Shown: positions 23,371 to 31,779, numbered from the stretch's first letter. The stretch: DNA of 42,907 nucleotides from an uncultured Christensenella sp. (GCA_905195085.1 CAJJUK010000007.1:1-42907); one strand, 5' to 3'. Program-made: numbers and translations. The notes: generated from the sequence alone by a model not told the origin.

Positions 23371-25051
23371 AATTCTTCTTGAATAATTGTTTTGTGAAAT
23401 TGTATAGTAAAACCACAACGACGAGATAATAGACAAGTGAAATGAAAAAGTTTCCGTAAGAATATAGTGCTGTTTTCAAGAAACCTGTTTGCATTGTTCC
23501 GCCACCAAGAAAGGCGGTCAAGTCTGCATGAATGAATGGGAACAAGCAATATGCAAGAGAACCATTCAAGAAGATGTTGCAAATTGTTGCAATGACAAAA
23601 ATTCCCACAGAAATTCCAAATGTCAATTCAAATTTTCTTGAAACATTCATCAAAAAGATTGTGATTACACTGTAGAAAATCACTTGCAATTCAATTCCAA
23701 TCACTTTGATTAGGAAGAACAAAAATGGGTGAATTGTGTAAACCGTTGTCAAGTTGAACACTGCCAAAATTTCGTTTGCAAGTGAAGGGAAGAGAAGAGC
23801 ACCCCAGGTTAAACTCAAAATGCTGTAAACTGCCAAAACGAAGGAGGTTGCATAGACTATTGCCAAAAACTTTCCAGTGAAAACTTGATTGAAGGTGACA
23901 TTTTGGGACAAAATTGTGTCCATTTTTCCGTTTCGTCTGTCAAGTCCAAACAATTTGTATGATGCATAGATGCCAAACAAAATTGTTAGGAATCCTATTA
24001 TGCTCATAATGAAGTATGCATGGTCGTAGAGTGTCACTTGATATGAAGCGGTGTTGAAGTTGAGTGGAACTTGATATTGAGTGTAATACAAACTTTCATC
24101 ATTCAAGAAATAGTTTGTTTTTACAAGTGCAAGTTCGGTGTCTTCAATGGAAATTGGTTGATAGTGATACAAGTTTTTCAGGTCTCCAAAATGGCGTTCC
24201 AAAGAAAGTCGAAGTTCATACATAACTGAATATTTTGCACTTTCACAGGTGAGTTTGTAGTTTGTGATCAAACTTGTCATCTCTTCCATGTGTGTTGTGT
24301 CGTAGGAGGTGACTTGATTGTTTAGACTTACGATTTCATTAAGAATTTGAAGTCTTTTTGTTGTTGCTTTTTCAATGTATTTTGTTTGATATTCTTGCAA
24401 AAGTTCTCTGTCAACTTTCCAAACAAACACATGTTTGACAACAGTGTCAAGAGCATTGAAATTTGAAATGTTGTCATAAAGATTTGTCAAAATTGTTGGG
24501 ATTGTTTCAGTGGAATTTGCTTGTTCATCAAAGAATGTTGAAATGTTTTCCAAAGTTTTAAATTCGTCAGTTTCAAAAATCAAATTACTTTCAAATTCTC
24601 CCAATTCTTTGAAATATTTCACAAATTCGTTAAGTTCATTTGATGCAGTTTTGATTGCTGTTATATTGCCATTTTGAGTGTAGGTGCAACTGCCTGTTGT
24701 GTGAAATTTGACAACTTCATAATAAATCTCTTGAAATTGTGAATTAATCTCAGTGAGAGCATCATAGTCATCACATTCTTGTTGAGTGCTTATCATTTTC
24801 TCACCATCTTCAAGAATGTCATCAAGTTTAACTTTGTTGTCGTAAGCTTCGTTTGTGGACATAAAGTTGTTGTATATATCTTTTGTGGTCGCCCCCGAAA
24901 TGGTTGCTGTGTAGGCAGGAGTAGGTTCAATCTTGTAGACAAGTCCAGTGATTAGACAGACGATTAGCACAAGGAGCATTGTTCCAATTGTGAAAGGGTT
25001 GATAATCAATCTTTTGAAGTCATAGGAGGCGATTTTGAAAATTTTCTTCAC
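23369..25051 (-). CDS. ABC-2-type permease with large extracytoplasmic domain
   Basis: 560 residues. One membrane helix (~18-40) is followed by a ~290-residue hydrophilic, helical region, then about five to six membrane helices in the C-terminal 220 residues. This is the ABC-2 exporter topology with a big external loop. The start codon is GTG: AAGGAGG lies just upstream, and the GTG overlaps the ATPase stop as GTGA. The substrate is unknown; drug, lipid or peptide export are the common roles. A paired hairpin terminator follows. Confidence 0.85.
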   Translation of the reverse strand: MKKIFKIASYDFKRLIINPFTIGTMLLVLIVCLITGLVYKIEPTPAYTATISGATTKDIYNNFMSTNEAYDNKVKLDDILEDGEKMISTQQECDDYDALTEINSQFQEIYYEVVKFHTTGSCTYTQNGNITAIKTASNELNEFVKYFKELGEFESNLIFETDEFKTLENISTFFDEQANSTETIPTILTNLYDNISNFNALDTVVKHVFVWKVDRELLQEYQTKYIEKATTKRLQILNEIVSLNNQVTSYDTTHMEEMTSLITNYKLTCESAKYSVMYELRLSLERHFGDLKNLYHYQPISIEDTELALVKTNYFLNDESLYYTQYQVPLNFNTASYQVTLYDHAYFIMSIIGFLTILFGIYASYKLFGLDRRNGKMDTILSQNVTFNQVFTGKFLAIVYATSFVLAVYSILSLTWGALLFPSLANEILAVFNLTTVYTIHPFLFFLIKVIGIELQVIFYSVITIFLMNVSRKFELTFGISVGIFVIATICNIFLNGSLAYCLFPFIHADLTAFLGGGTMQTGFLKTALYSYGNFFISLVYYLVVVVLLYNFTKQLFKKN

Positions 25052-25974
25052 GATTCGTCCTCCTTATAATAAGGTGCAAGATTTGCAAAGATTTTTTCTG
25101 ATTTTTTGCTTAAATATCCTGCTTTGTAGATGGCAATTTTTTTGTTTGTGATGAACTTGACAATGTCGGCCACTGTGTCTTCATCTGCTTCAAACAGAAC
25201 TTTGTTTCCAAGAAGTTTGACCTTCAAGTCAAAATTGTCAATGATAAGTTTTCCAGTGTAGTGTGGATATTTGACGCTTAAGAAAGCATAAGTCTTGTTT
25301 GTGTCGAATTTTTTGCATTGGTTGTTTGTTAAAACCTCTCTTATGCCTCTGTTTTCCATGAAGATAAACTTTTCACAAAGGTCTTCGATTGTTTCAAGAT
25401 TTCTTGCGGAGATGATGATGCTTGTGCCCTGTGCTCTGATTTCTTCAATATGAGCCTTAATCTCATCAACAGAATCTGGTGGAAGTGCTTTGAAAGGTTC
25501 GTCCAAAAGTAACAACTTTGTCTTCGTCAAAAAAGCAAGGGCGAGTGCCATAAGTTTTTTTTCATAATATGACAAAAACAAAACTTTTGTCTTCATTTTG
25601 TGTGCAAGATTGAATTTGTTTAACACTTTGATTATCTGTTCTTTATTTACATCATCATTCAAACTGCAAAGATATTTGAAGTTTTCGTAAACTGATTGAT
25701 ATTTGAAAAACATTGGAGGGTCAAGGCAAATGGCAACATCGTTCAAAACACTGTTGTCTTGCATAATGTCTTTCCCTTCAATGATGACATTTCCTGAGCT
25801 TATTGGCAAAGAACCTGTTATTGCCTTCAAAAGGCTGGTCTTTCCTGACTTATCATCTCCGATAAGACCATAACATTCTCCGCTGTTCATTGAAAAATTG
25901 ACATTCTTCAAAAGAAAGCGGTCTTTAATTAAAACTGTGAGTCCTTTGACCTCTAAAATTTTGTTTTCACTCAT
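25048..25974 (-). CDS. ABC transporter ATPase with degenerate signature motif
   Basis: 308 residues. Walker A GDDKSGKT (39-46) and Walker B LLLLDEP (154-160) are intact. The usual LSGGQ reads LSYYEKK (134-140), and the H-loop His appears to be Arg191 in SARNLE. It pairs with the permease gene by a 4-nt overlap. The start at 25974 fits the family N-terminus (ILEVKGLTV); an in-frame upstream ATG at 26034 would add 20 unconserved residues and lies before the -10. The promoter (25981-26009) puts +1 on this ATG and no SD exists, so the mRNA is probably leaderless. Confidence 0.88.
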   Translation of the reverse strand: MSENKILEVKGLTVLIKDRFLLKNVNFSMNSGECYGLIGDDKSGKTSLLKAITGSLPISSGNVIIEGKDIMQDNSVLNDVAICLDPPMFFKYQSVYENFKYLCSLNDDVNKEQIIKVLNKFNLAHKMKTKVLFLSYYEKKLMALALAFLTKTKLLLLDEPFKALPPDSVDEIKAHIEEIRAQGTSIIISARNLETIEDLCEKFIFMENRGIREVLTNNQCKKFDTNKTYAFLSVKYPHYTGKLIIDNFDLKVKLLGNKVLFEADEDTVADIVKFITNKKIAIYKAGYLSKKSEKIFANLAPYYKEDES

Positions 25975-25980
25975 AAAACA

Positions 25981-26009
25981 ATTATACCAAACAGGGCAAC
26001 AAATGTAAA
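25981..26009 (-). promoter_or_regulatory. Promoter placing +1 on the ABC ATPase start codon
   Basis: On the minus strand there is TTTACA (26004-26009), a 17-nt spacer and a perfect TATAAT (25981-25986). The ATG starts 6 nt downstream of the -10. Confidence 0.8.
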
Positions 26010-26050
26010 GGGGTTTTTTGAATTTTAAAGCCATGGGGAAAACGTTGAAA

Positions 26051-26076
26051 AATAAAAAAAGGCAAGATTGCCTTTT
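26051..26076 (-). terminator. Terminator of the DUF4364 gene
   Basis: On the minus strand AAAAGGCAA (26068-26076) pairs with TTGCCTTTT (26057-26065), with a T-rich tail. The stop codon (26075-26077) overlaps the stem. The literal 2-nt loop means the inner pairs must open. Confidence 0.75.
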
Positions 26077-26608
26077 AATCTGTGTTGATCAAGTTCTCAA
26101 AGATGTATTCATATATGTTTGGAGCGTTTTGTCGCCATTTTTTGCATGCTTCTTCTGCTGCTTGTCGGGTTGGTGCTTTGACTTGAATTTCAAAAAGTGG
26201 GGTATTGATCAAACTTTCATAGATTCTCATCGTCACAAGATATGAACCATCATCGGCGTCTGTGTAGTTGGCGTAATATTCCTGTGACTGTTTGATGGAA
26301 AGTCTGTTTGCTTTGGCATAGTTTGTGATTTCATCACGAAGATTGTTTGGAATTCTTTTATAGAAATATGACAGACAGTCTCTTCCTTCAAAAGTGAGAT
26401 TATATCTCATTTCTCCTTCTTTGCACTCGGTTTTGTAGATGAGTTTTGCTTCAGAAAGCTGATACAACAGGTCAAGACAGTCCATGTAGTTTATCCAATT
26501 GTTTTTGACAGAACAAATTTCAATGATAGAGTTTTCTGTCAATGGCATTTCCATTTTGTCCATACAGAAAAGAATTATCAATTTGTTGGTCACTGCATCA
26601 TAATCCAT
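26075..26608 (-). CDS. DUF4364 family protein, putative regulator
   Basis: 177 residues, the usual DUF4364 length. An N-terminal KLIILFCMDKMEMPLTENSI helix-turn-helix-like region (winged-helix-like, residues ~9-60) leads to a KRIPNNLRDEITNYAK segment and a beta-rich C-terminus (YLVTMRIYES...FEIQVKAPTR). Family members occur across Clostridia and are thought to be DNA-binding regulators, but their targets are not known to me. GGAG lies 5 nt before the ATG. A palindrome lies in the divergent region at 26681-26694. Confidence 0.85.
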   Translation of the reverse strand: MDYDAVTNKLIILFCMDKMEMPLTENSIIEICSVKNNWINYMDCLDLLYQLSEAKLIYKTECKEGEMRYNLTFEGRDCLSYFYKRIPNNLRDEITNYAKANRLSIKQSQEYYANYTDADDGSYLVTMRIYESLINTPLFEIQVKAPTRQAAEEACKKWRQNAPNIYEYIFENLINTD

Positions 26609-26680
26609 AAAAGCTCCAAAAAGTTTATATATGCATTTTATCTTAATTACAAAAAAAAATCAATTTTTTATGACTTGTTT

Positions 26681-26694
26681 GCAAATTAATTTGC
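26681..26694. promoter_or_regulatory. 14-bp perfect palindrome, operator candidate
   Basis: GCAAATTAATTTGC reads the same on both strands. It ends within the -35 of the plus-strand promoter (26691-26718) and lies 73 nt upstream of the divergent DUF4364 start. T6 follows, so it could also form a hairpin, but no plus-strand gene ends here. Confidence 0.5.
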
Positions 26695-26718
26695 TTTTTT
26701 GGTTTTATATGCTAAAAT
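26691..26718 (+). promoter_or_regulatory. Extended -10 promoter for the 26783 gene
   Basis: TTGCTT (26691-26696), a 16-nt spacer and TAAAAT (26713-26718), preceded by the extended TG. Confidence 0.55.
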
Positions 26719-26782
26719 ATTATGTATTAATGGACTGGCAAATTCGCAATTTTTGTGATGACGGCCAAGTATGGAGGTTTTC

Positions 26783-27610
26783 ATGGAAGCAAAAAACATT
26801 CTTGATGTAGAAAAATTTGTTTTGGCTTGTAACGATATGTTGAGCGGAAAATTCCTTGACCTTAACAAAAAACTTGACAAATTCCTTTCTGTGATGACAA
26901 AGAGTGAAGACATAATCGACCTTCTTTCTGATTGTTTGGAAGATTTTGACGAAGAAGCAGAATTTTCAAAAGCTTTTTCTGTGGACAAGAAAACCGGAAG
27001 TGTGAAGGTTGCAATTCCAACTGATGACAAAAAAAGATTGGCTCTTTCTGTGACAATTTTCAATGATATAATCAATGACAAACTCAATGCCAACCAATTT
27101 CTTGAGACCTATTTTCAAGACAGAAAACTCACTCCAATGCAAAACTTTTTGGAAAAGATTATCAAACCATATAGAGATGTGATTTGCAAACTTTTCCAGC
27201 TTGACACAAACATCACTGTTGATGACATCAAAAAACAAATTGAAGAAGAAAAGTTGTTCAAAAAAGAAGAAGAAAAGAAACAAGAAGAAGCACAATTTCC
27301 ACACCTTGACGAACTTTTGGCAGAAATTGTCAAATCTTGCAATCAAATGTTGGCAATTTTGAAGTTTGAGAAGAAGAGAACTGATGTGCTTGACGATGTT
27401 GAATTTGTTGTCAATTCCATTTTGAAGGCTTGTGAAAAACGTGATTTGATGGTCATCAATGGTCTTGTGATTGGGCTTAATTATGTTTCCAAAAAATTTA
27501 AAAACATCAGACATCTTGTTGCCGATTTGAATGGACTTATCTATGATTATTATGAATATCTTGCAGGTGGTGATGATGCCACAACTCAAGAAAATTTGGA
27601 AGAAGAATAA
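26783..27610 (+). CDS. Helical cytoplasmic protein of unknown function
   Basis: 275 residues, no signal peptide or membrane helix. It is mostly alpha-helical and rich in Lys/Glu, with a KEEEKKQEE coiled-coil hinge near the middle and an acidic end. No known domain is recognised. The start at 26783 is set by GGAGG 5 nt upstream; an in-frame ATG at 26771 overlaps that SD. It has its own extended -10 promoter and a terminator that contains the stop codon. The following DUF11 genes are a separate unit. Confidence 0.8.
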   Translation: MEAKNILDVEKFVLACNDMLSGKFLDLNKKLDKFLSVMTKSEDIIDLLSDCLEDFDEEAEFSKAFSVDKKTGSVKVAIPTDDKKRLALSVTIFNDIINDKLNANQFLETYFQDRKLTPMQNFLEKIIKPYRDVICKLFQLDTNITVDDIKKQIEEEKLFKKEEEKKQEEAQFPHLDELLAEIVKSCNQMLAILKFEKKRTDVLDDVEFVVNSILKACEKRDLMVINGLVIGLNYVSKKFKNIRHLVADLNGLIYDYYEYLAGGDDATTQENLEEE

Positions 27611-27637
27611 TTTTACGCAATGTAAAATTATTTTTTT
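27608..27637 (+). terminator. Intrinsic terminator starting on the stop codon
   Basis: TAATTTTAC (27608-27616) pairs with GTAAAATTA (27622-27630) around a 5-nt loop, with T7. The first three bases of the stem are the stop codon. Confidence 0.85.
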
Positions 27638-27693
27638 GTTATAAAAACATATTTTCCATTTTTGAATAGAATGATTTTGACAGGAGAAAAACT

Positions 27694-29016
27694 ATGTCAT
27701 TCATTCAAAGATATTCAGATATAAAAAGAGGCGGAATCGTTTTTGTTGGAAACACTCTTGGTCTCAGCAAGATTGCAAATCTCAACCAAGCAGGAACATT
27801 GGGTTCTATCGGTGCTTTCACATCTTTGGACACAACTTTGAAAGTTAACGATTTCCCTTTTGGTACAACTTTAAATTATTTGCAAAATGGGTCCAGTGCG
27901 ACCCTTACTCTTCCAGTCGGAAGTTCGGTGTTGTATGCGGAACTTGTTTGGGGCGGACTTTTTAGGTCAACTGCAAACAACATCTCCAATCTTATTGACA
28001 ATTCCATCAATTTCACAACACCAAATGGACTTCAGGTGATTTCTCCTGATGCCCTCACAAAACAAACTTTCAACATCAATGTCAACAACATCACTATCGG
28101 TTTCTATGTCAGGTCGGCAAATGTCACATCGCTCATCCAAAGTGCTGGGAATGGCACATACAGTGTGCAGGGAGTTCCGGCACTGATTGAAGCATTGACA
28201 AACAGAACAGACGACACCAACCATGCAGGGTGGACTTTGGCTGTTGTCTATGCAAATCAAAGTCTTGAATTCAGGAGTTTGAATTTGTGGGTTGGTGGAG
28301 AAGTGGTTTCTCCATCGACAGGTGTCACAAACATAACTCTGACAGGGTTCAAATCGCCAAATGAGCCGGTTCCAAACGGAAAAATTTTCGTTTCTGCTCA
28401 AGAAGGAGACGCTGTCATATCTGGCGACCAAATGTTGTTCGGTGTCAATGCCGGAAGTCTTACAAATTTATCTGGACCGAACAATCCAGTCAACAATTTC
28501 TTTTGTTCTCAAATCAACAATGAAAACGGACTTTTGGACACCACGGGAACATTTGGAACAAGAAATGCCAACGCAAACACCGGCACGAACACCATTGCGT
28601 GCAGGCAGGGTTATGACATCACTGCTGTCGATTTGACAGGAAAAATTCAGCCAGAACAGTCCACTGCATTCATAAGGTTCACTTCAAGTGGTGACTTGTA
28701 TGTTCCAAACTGCTTGGCAATTGAGATTGACAACGGGGCAAACCCAAGTTTGACGGTGATTAAAAGTGTTGATAGGGCCGTTGCAATTCAAGGCGACATC
28801 TTGACTTACACTTCTGTTGTCACAAATGATGGAAGTTTGCCACTTACGGACACTTTGTTTACTGATGATATCCCTGTGGGGACACAGTTTGTCGCGAACT
28901 CTGTTTTCATTGACGGTGTCAACAATCCAAGCTACAATCCACAAACCGGTTTTTCGATTGGAAATCTTATTCCAAATCAAAGTGTTATTGTCACTTTTCA
29001 AGTTCAAGTTTTATAA
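27694..29016 (+). CDS. DUF11-domain protein, signal-less surface/coat-like
   Basis: 440 residues, no signal peptide (MSFIQRYSDIKRGG). The N-terminal ~340 residues resemble the 'FVGNTLGLSK...LYAELVWGG' region of large DUF11 proteins in Bacillus and Clostridium spore formers. The last ~95 residues form one DUF11 domain (SLTVIKSVDRAVAIQGD through FIDGV and IPNQSVIVTFQVQV). DUF11 modules are Ig-like and often build extracellular fibres or layers. AGGAG lies 7 nt before the ATG. The promoter is weak: TAGAAT at 27667 without a good -35, so an alternative sigma factor is possible. The second DUF11 gene follows after 18 nt. Confidence 0.85.
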   Translation: MSFIQRYSDIKRGGIVFVGNTLGLSKIANLNQAGTLGSIGAFTSLDTTLKVNDFPFGTTLNYLQNGSSATLTLPVGSSVLYAELVWGGLFRSTANNISNLIDNSINFTTPNGLQVISPDALTKQTFNINVNNITIGFYVRSANVTSLIQSAGNGTYSVQGVPALIEALTNRTDDTNHAGWTLAVVYANQSLEFRSLNLWVGGEVVSPSTGVTNITLTGFKSPNEPVPNGKIFVSAQEGDAVISGDQMLFGVNAGSLTNLSGPNNPVNNFFCSQINNENGLLDTTGTFGTRNANANTGTNTIACRQGYDITAVDLTGKIQPEQSTAFIRFTSSGDLYVPNCLAIEIDNGANPSLTVIKSVDRAVAIQGDILTYTSVVTNDGSLPLTDTLFTDDIPVGTQFVANSVFIDGVNNPSYNPQTGFSIGNLIPNQSVIVTFQVQVL

Positions 29017-29034
29017 TTTTAGGAGAAAAAAATA

Positions 29035-29793
29035 ATGACTATTACAAATTTATCTAACACTCAATTTAACTATACCTTACCAGACGGAACAGTTCAAACA
29101 GAGACAAGAGAGAGCAATCTCGTCAACACTGAGGTTTTGACAGATTCTTTCACAAAAGTTAAAAGTTCAAACAAAACCTTTTTGCAGGAAGGAGAAACTG
29201 CAACACAAACAGTCACTCTCACAAATGGTTCTTTGTTTAATCTTTCCAGCATGTTTTTTGCAGACACTCTTTCAACTGGTGCTTCATATGTTCCGGGAAC
29301 AGTGTTTGTCAATGGAGTTTCTCAACCGACCTATGATGTCAACACTGGTTTCAACATTGATGATATGGCTCCAAATGAGGTGGCAGTCATCACTTATGAC
29401 ATCAAAGCCGACAATCCTTTGACACAGGCCATCGTAAACAACTTTGCAACAATCAACTACACTGCGGCTGAAAGACCATTGTCAGAAAACACAAACACTG
29501 TTCAATTGGCTGTTGTTTCCAACAGATTGTCAATTATCAAAACCGTTGACAAACCTGTTGCAATCAAAGGAGAAAATTTGCACTATACCAGCACAATCAC
29601 AAACACAGGAACACTTTTGAAAACAAACCTGATCTTCTCAGATCCAATTCCAGCAGGCTCAACTTTTGTTGTTGGAAGTGTCAAAATTGATGGTGTGACA
29701 CAAGCAGCATATAATCCAGCAACAGGGTTTCCACTTGCTGACTTGCCAGTTGGAGCAAGCACTGTTGTTGAATTTGATGTCACGGTGAACTGA
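29035..29793 (+). CDS. Two-DUF11-domain protein
   Basis: 252 residues. After an N-terminal segment (ITNLSNTQFNYTLPDG), two DUF11 domains follow: ~45-150 (GETATQTVTLTNGS..., YVPGTVFVNGV) and ~160-252 (LSIIKTVDKPVAIKGENLHYTSTITN..., FVVGSVKIDGV). The second closely resembles the C-terminal domain of the upstream gene, suggesting copolymerising subunits. There is no signal peptide. AGGAG lies 8 nt upstream. The small Cys-rich ORF starts 1 nt after the stop codon. Confidence 0.85.
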   Translation: MTITNLSNTQFNYTLPDGTVQTETRESNLVNTEVLTDSFTKVKSSNKTFLQEGETATQTVTLTNGSLFNLSSMFFADTLSTGASYVPGTVFVNGVSQPTYDVNTGFNIDDMAPNEVAVITYDIKADNPLTQAIVNNFATINYTAAERPLSENTNTVQLAVVSNRLSIIKTVDKPVAIKGENLHYTSTITNTGTLLKTNLIFSDPIPAGSTFVVGSVKIDGVTQAAYNPATGFPLADLPVGASTVVEFDVTVN

Positions 29794-29794
29794 T

Positions 29795-30049
29795 ATGGCA
29801 GTGATTTCTAATGTTTCTTTTGTAACAGATTTTTCTGTCACTCCTTCAGTTGTTTTCACCAGCAATCCAGTTCAAACAACAATCATAACAAGGGATCCGA
29901 TTGTTCCAGTTGTGCCAGATGTTTTCTATCTCTGTGATGACTGCTGTCCAAGATGGAGTTGCCGTTGTCAGAGATGCAATTGTTGCAGAAACAGTTGGAG
30001 GATTTCCAGATGTTCAAACAGATGTAATTTCCCACCATTCTTCTTTTGA
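29795..30049 (+). CDS. Small protein with Cys/Arg-rich tail (uncertain frame)
   Basis: 84 residues. The first ~42 are Val/Thr/Ser-rich (VSFVTDFSVTPSVVF), compatible with a beta-rich DUF11 partner. The last ~40 contain 10 Cys and many Arg and Trp (CDDCCPRWSCRCQRCNCC), like disulfide-linked coat or metal-binding proteins. The stop is 14 nt before the terminator, supporting this frame. Against it, the +1 frame from about 29922 encodes an ordinary-looking sequence (VQDGVAVVRDAIVAETVGG), so a frameshift or sequencing error is possible. It is coupled to the upstream gene (1-nt gap). Confidence 0.5.
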   Translation: MAVISNVSFVTDFSVTPSVVFTSNPVQTTIITRDPIVPVVPDVFYLCDDCCPRWSCRCQRCNCCRNSWRISRCSNRCNFPPFFF

Positions 30050-30063
30050 TTGTGAAATTGCTC

Positions 30064-30095
30064 AAAATGCACAATTTTCATGTTGTGCATTTTTT
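30064..30095 (+). terminator. Terminator of the DUF11 cluster
   Basis: AAAATGCACAA (30064-30074) pairs with TTGTGCATTTT (30083-30093), an 11-bp stem with an 8-nt loop and a short T-tail. Confidence 0.85.
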
Positions 30096-30097
30096 GT

Positions 30098-30127
30098 TTG
30101 GCACTGTGACTTTTTGTGTGATATAAT
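30098..30127 (+). promoter_or_regulatory. Promoter for fhs
   Basis: TTGGCA (30098-30103), an 18-nt spacer and a perfect TATAAT (30122-30127). It immediately follows the DUF11 terminator. Confidence 0.7.
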
Positions 30128-30149
30128 TTTTTCAATAGAGAGGTGTGAT

Positions 30150-31733
30150 ATGCAAAAGTTGAAACCCATTTCAGAAGTTGCAAAAAAAGCAGGCATAAGT
30201 CAAAAAGAAATCAGTTTGCGTGGAGACTTGATTGCCAAGGTCGAAAACTCGACAGGGAAAAAGCAGGGCAAATTGGTGCTTGTCACTGCGATGACATCAA
30301 ACAAAACAGGCATTGGGAAAACAACAATTTCAATAGGGTTGGCTGATGCCTTGAATCGCTTGAAATGCAAAGCCATGTTGGCACTGAGAGAACCTTCAAT
30401 GGGACCTGTGTTTGGAATCAAGGGTGGTGCAACAGGTGGTGGACTTTCAAGGGTGGAGCCAAGTGATGAGATAAATTTGCATTTCACAGGAGATTTTCAT
30501 GCGATTGCACAGGCAAACAATCTTCTTGCTTCTGTGATTGACAACCACATTTTTCAGGGTAATGCTTTGGAAATTGACACAAACAACATTTTCTTCAAAC
30601 GTTGTCTTGATGTTAATGACAGAAGTTTGAGAACAATTTCATATCACATTGGAGAACATGAAATCAAAACAGGTTTCAACATCACAGCGGCAAGTGAAGT
30701 TATGGCTGTGCTTTGCCTAAGTGAAAATTTGACAGATTTGAAGAAAAATTTGGGCAATATTTTGGTTGCACTAAACAAAAAAGGCAAACCAGTTTTCGCC
30801 AAAGATTTGCACGCTGAAGATGCAATGACACTGCTTTTGAAAGATGCAATCAAACCAAACTTGGTTCAAAGTTTGGGTGGAACTCCGGCTCTTGTTCACC
30901 TTGGTCCTTTTGCAAACATTGCTCATGGTTGCAACAGTGTTGTGGCAACACGATTTGCTCTTTCTCACGCTGATTATTGTGTGACTGAGGCAGGTTTTGG
31001 AAGTGATTTGGGTGCCGAAAAATTTTTGGATATCAAAACAAGAATTCTTGGAAAAACTCCAGATGTGGTTGTGCTTGTCGTGGTTGTTAAAGTGACAAAG
31101 GAGCATGGACAAGGCGATTTGGTTAAGGGGTTTGAAAACATCAAAAAACATATTGAAAACATTAAAGATTTCTACAAACTTCCTTTGGTTGTTGCCATCA
31201 ACAAACATTCTGACGACAGCGAGCAAGATGTGGAAACACTGAAAAATCTTTGCTCTGCCGAGGGGGTGGAAGTTGCCATTTGTGATGCTTTTGAACAGGG
31301 TGGTGTTGGTTGCGAAGACCTTGCCAAGAAAGTTGTTGAGAAAGCAAAAATTGAAACAAAGATGAATTATTGCTATGACATGAATGACAGCATAAAAAAG
31401 AAGATAGAAAAAATTGCCAAAAACATCTATGGTGCAAAGAAGGTTGTTTACAGCGATGTTGCAAACGAAAAAATCAATCTGGCCAAAAAATTTGGCTTTG
31501 AAAACTTTTTTGTTAACATTGCAAAGACTCAATTCTCGTTTTCTGACAACAAGAATTTGCTTGGTGCACCAAAAGATTTTGCCTTCAATGTGACAGACAT
31601 CGAAATCAGGAGCGGAGCAAAAATGATTGTTGCCATTGCAGGAAACATGTTGTTGATGCCAGCTCTAGGGAAAAAATCTAATTATTTGAATATGGAAATT
31701 GACGCAGACGGAAAAATTTCAGGTTTGTTTTAA
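30150..31733 (+). CDS. fhs: Formate-tetrahydrofolate ligase
   Basis: It forms 10-formyl-THF from formate, THF and ATP, feeding purine synthesis and, in acetogens, the methyl branch of the Wood-Ljungdahl pathway. At 527 residues it is a little short of the usual ~556. The nucleotide loop TGIGKTT (53-59), ALREPSMGPVFGIKGGATGGG, INLHFTGDFHAI, EAGFGSDLGAEKF and AIAGNMLLMP are the family blocks. The start at 30150 has GAGAGG upstream and its own promoter; the frame extends open to 29901, but only through the DUF11 terminator. folD and other C1 genes are not adjacent. Confidence 0.96.
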   Translation: MQKLKPISEVAKKAGISQKEISLRGDLIAKVENSTGKKQGKLVLVTAMTSNKTGIGKTTISIGLADALNRLKCKAMLALREPSMGPVFGIKGGATGGGLSRVEPSDEINLHFTGDFHAIAQANNLLASVIDNHIFQGNALEIDTNNIFFKRCLDVNDRSLRTISYHIGEHEIKTGFNITAASEVMAVLCLSENLTDLKKNLGNILVALNKKGKPVFAKDLHAEDAMTLLLKDAIKPNLVQSLGGTPALVHLGPFANIAHGCNSVVATRFALSHADYCVTEAGFGSDLGAEKFLDIKTRILGKTPDVVVLVVVVKVTKEHGQGDLVKGFENIKKHIENIKDFYKLPLVVAINKHSDDSEQDVETLKNLCSAEGVEVAICDAFEQGGVGCEDLAKKVVEKAKIETKMNYCYDMNDSIKKKIEKIAKNIYGAKKVVYSDVANEKINLAKKFGFENFFVNIAKTQFSFSDNKNLLGAPKDFAFNVTDIEIRSGAKMIVAIAGNMLLMPALGKKSNYLNMEIDADGKISGLF

Positions 31734-31739
31734 TTTTGT

Positions 31740-31769
31740 TTGATTTTAGGCATAATATAGTGATATAAT
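31740..31769 (+). promoter_or_regulatory. Promoter for the DUF308 gene
   Basis: TTGATT (31740-31745), an 18-nt spacer and a perfect TATAAT (31764-31769). The predicted +1 near 31776 lies just before a palindrome. Confidence 0.7.
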
Positions 31770-31779
31770 ATGCCATGTG

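Noticed and set aside
26677..26700. The palindrome plus T6 as an intrinsic terminator
   Set aside because: No plus-strand gene ends there; the neighbouring genes are divergent, so an operator or chance is more likely.
29901..31733. An N-terminally extended, 610-residue formate-tetrahydrofolate ligase
   Set aside because: The extension crosses a strong terminator and the fhs promoter; the ATG at 30150 has an SD and matches the family N-terminus.
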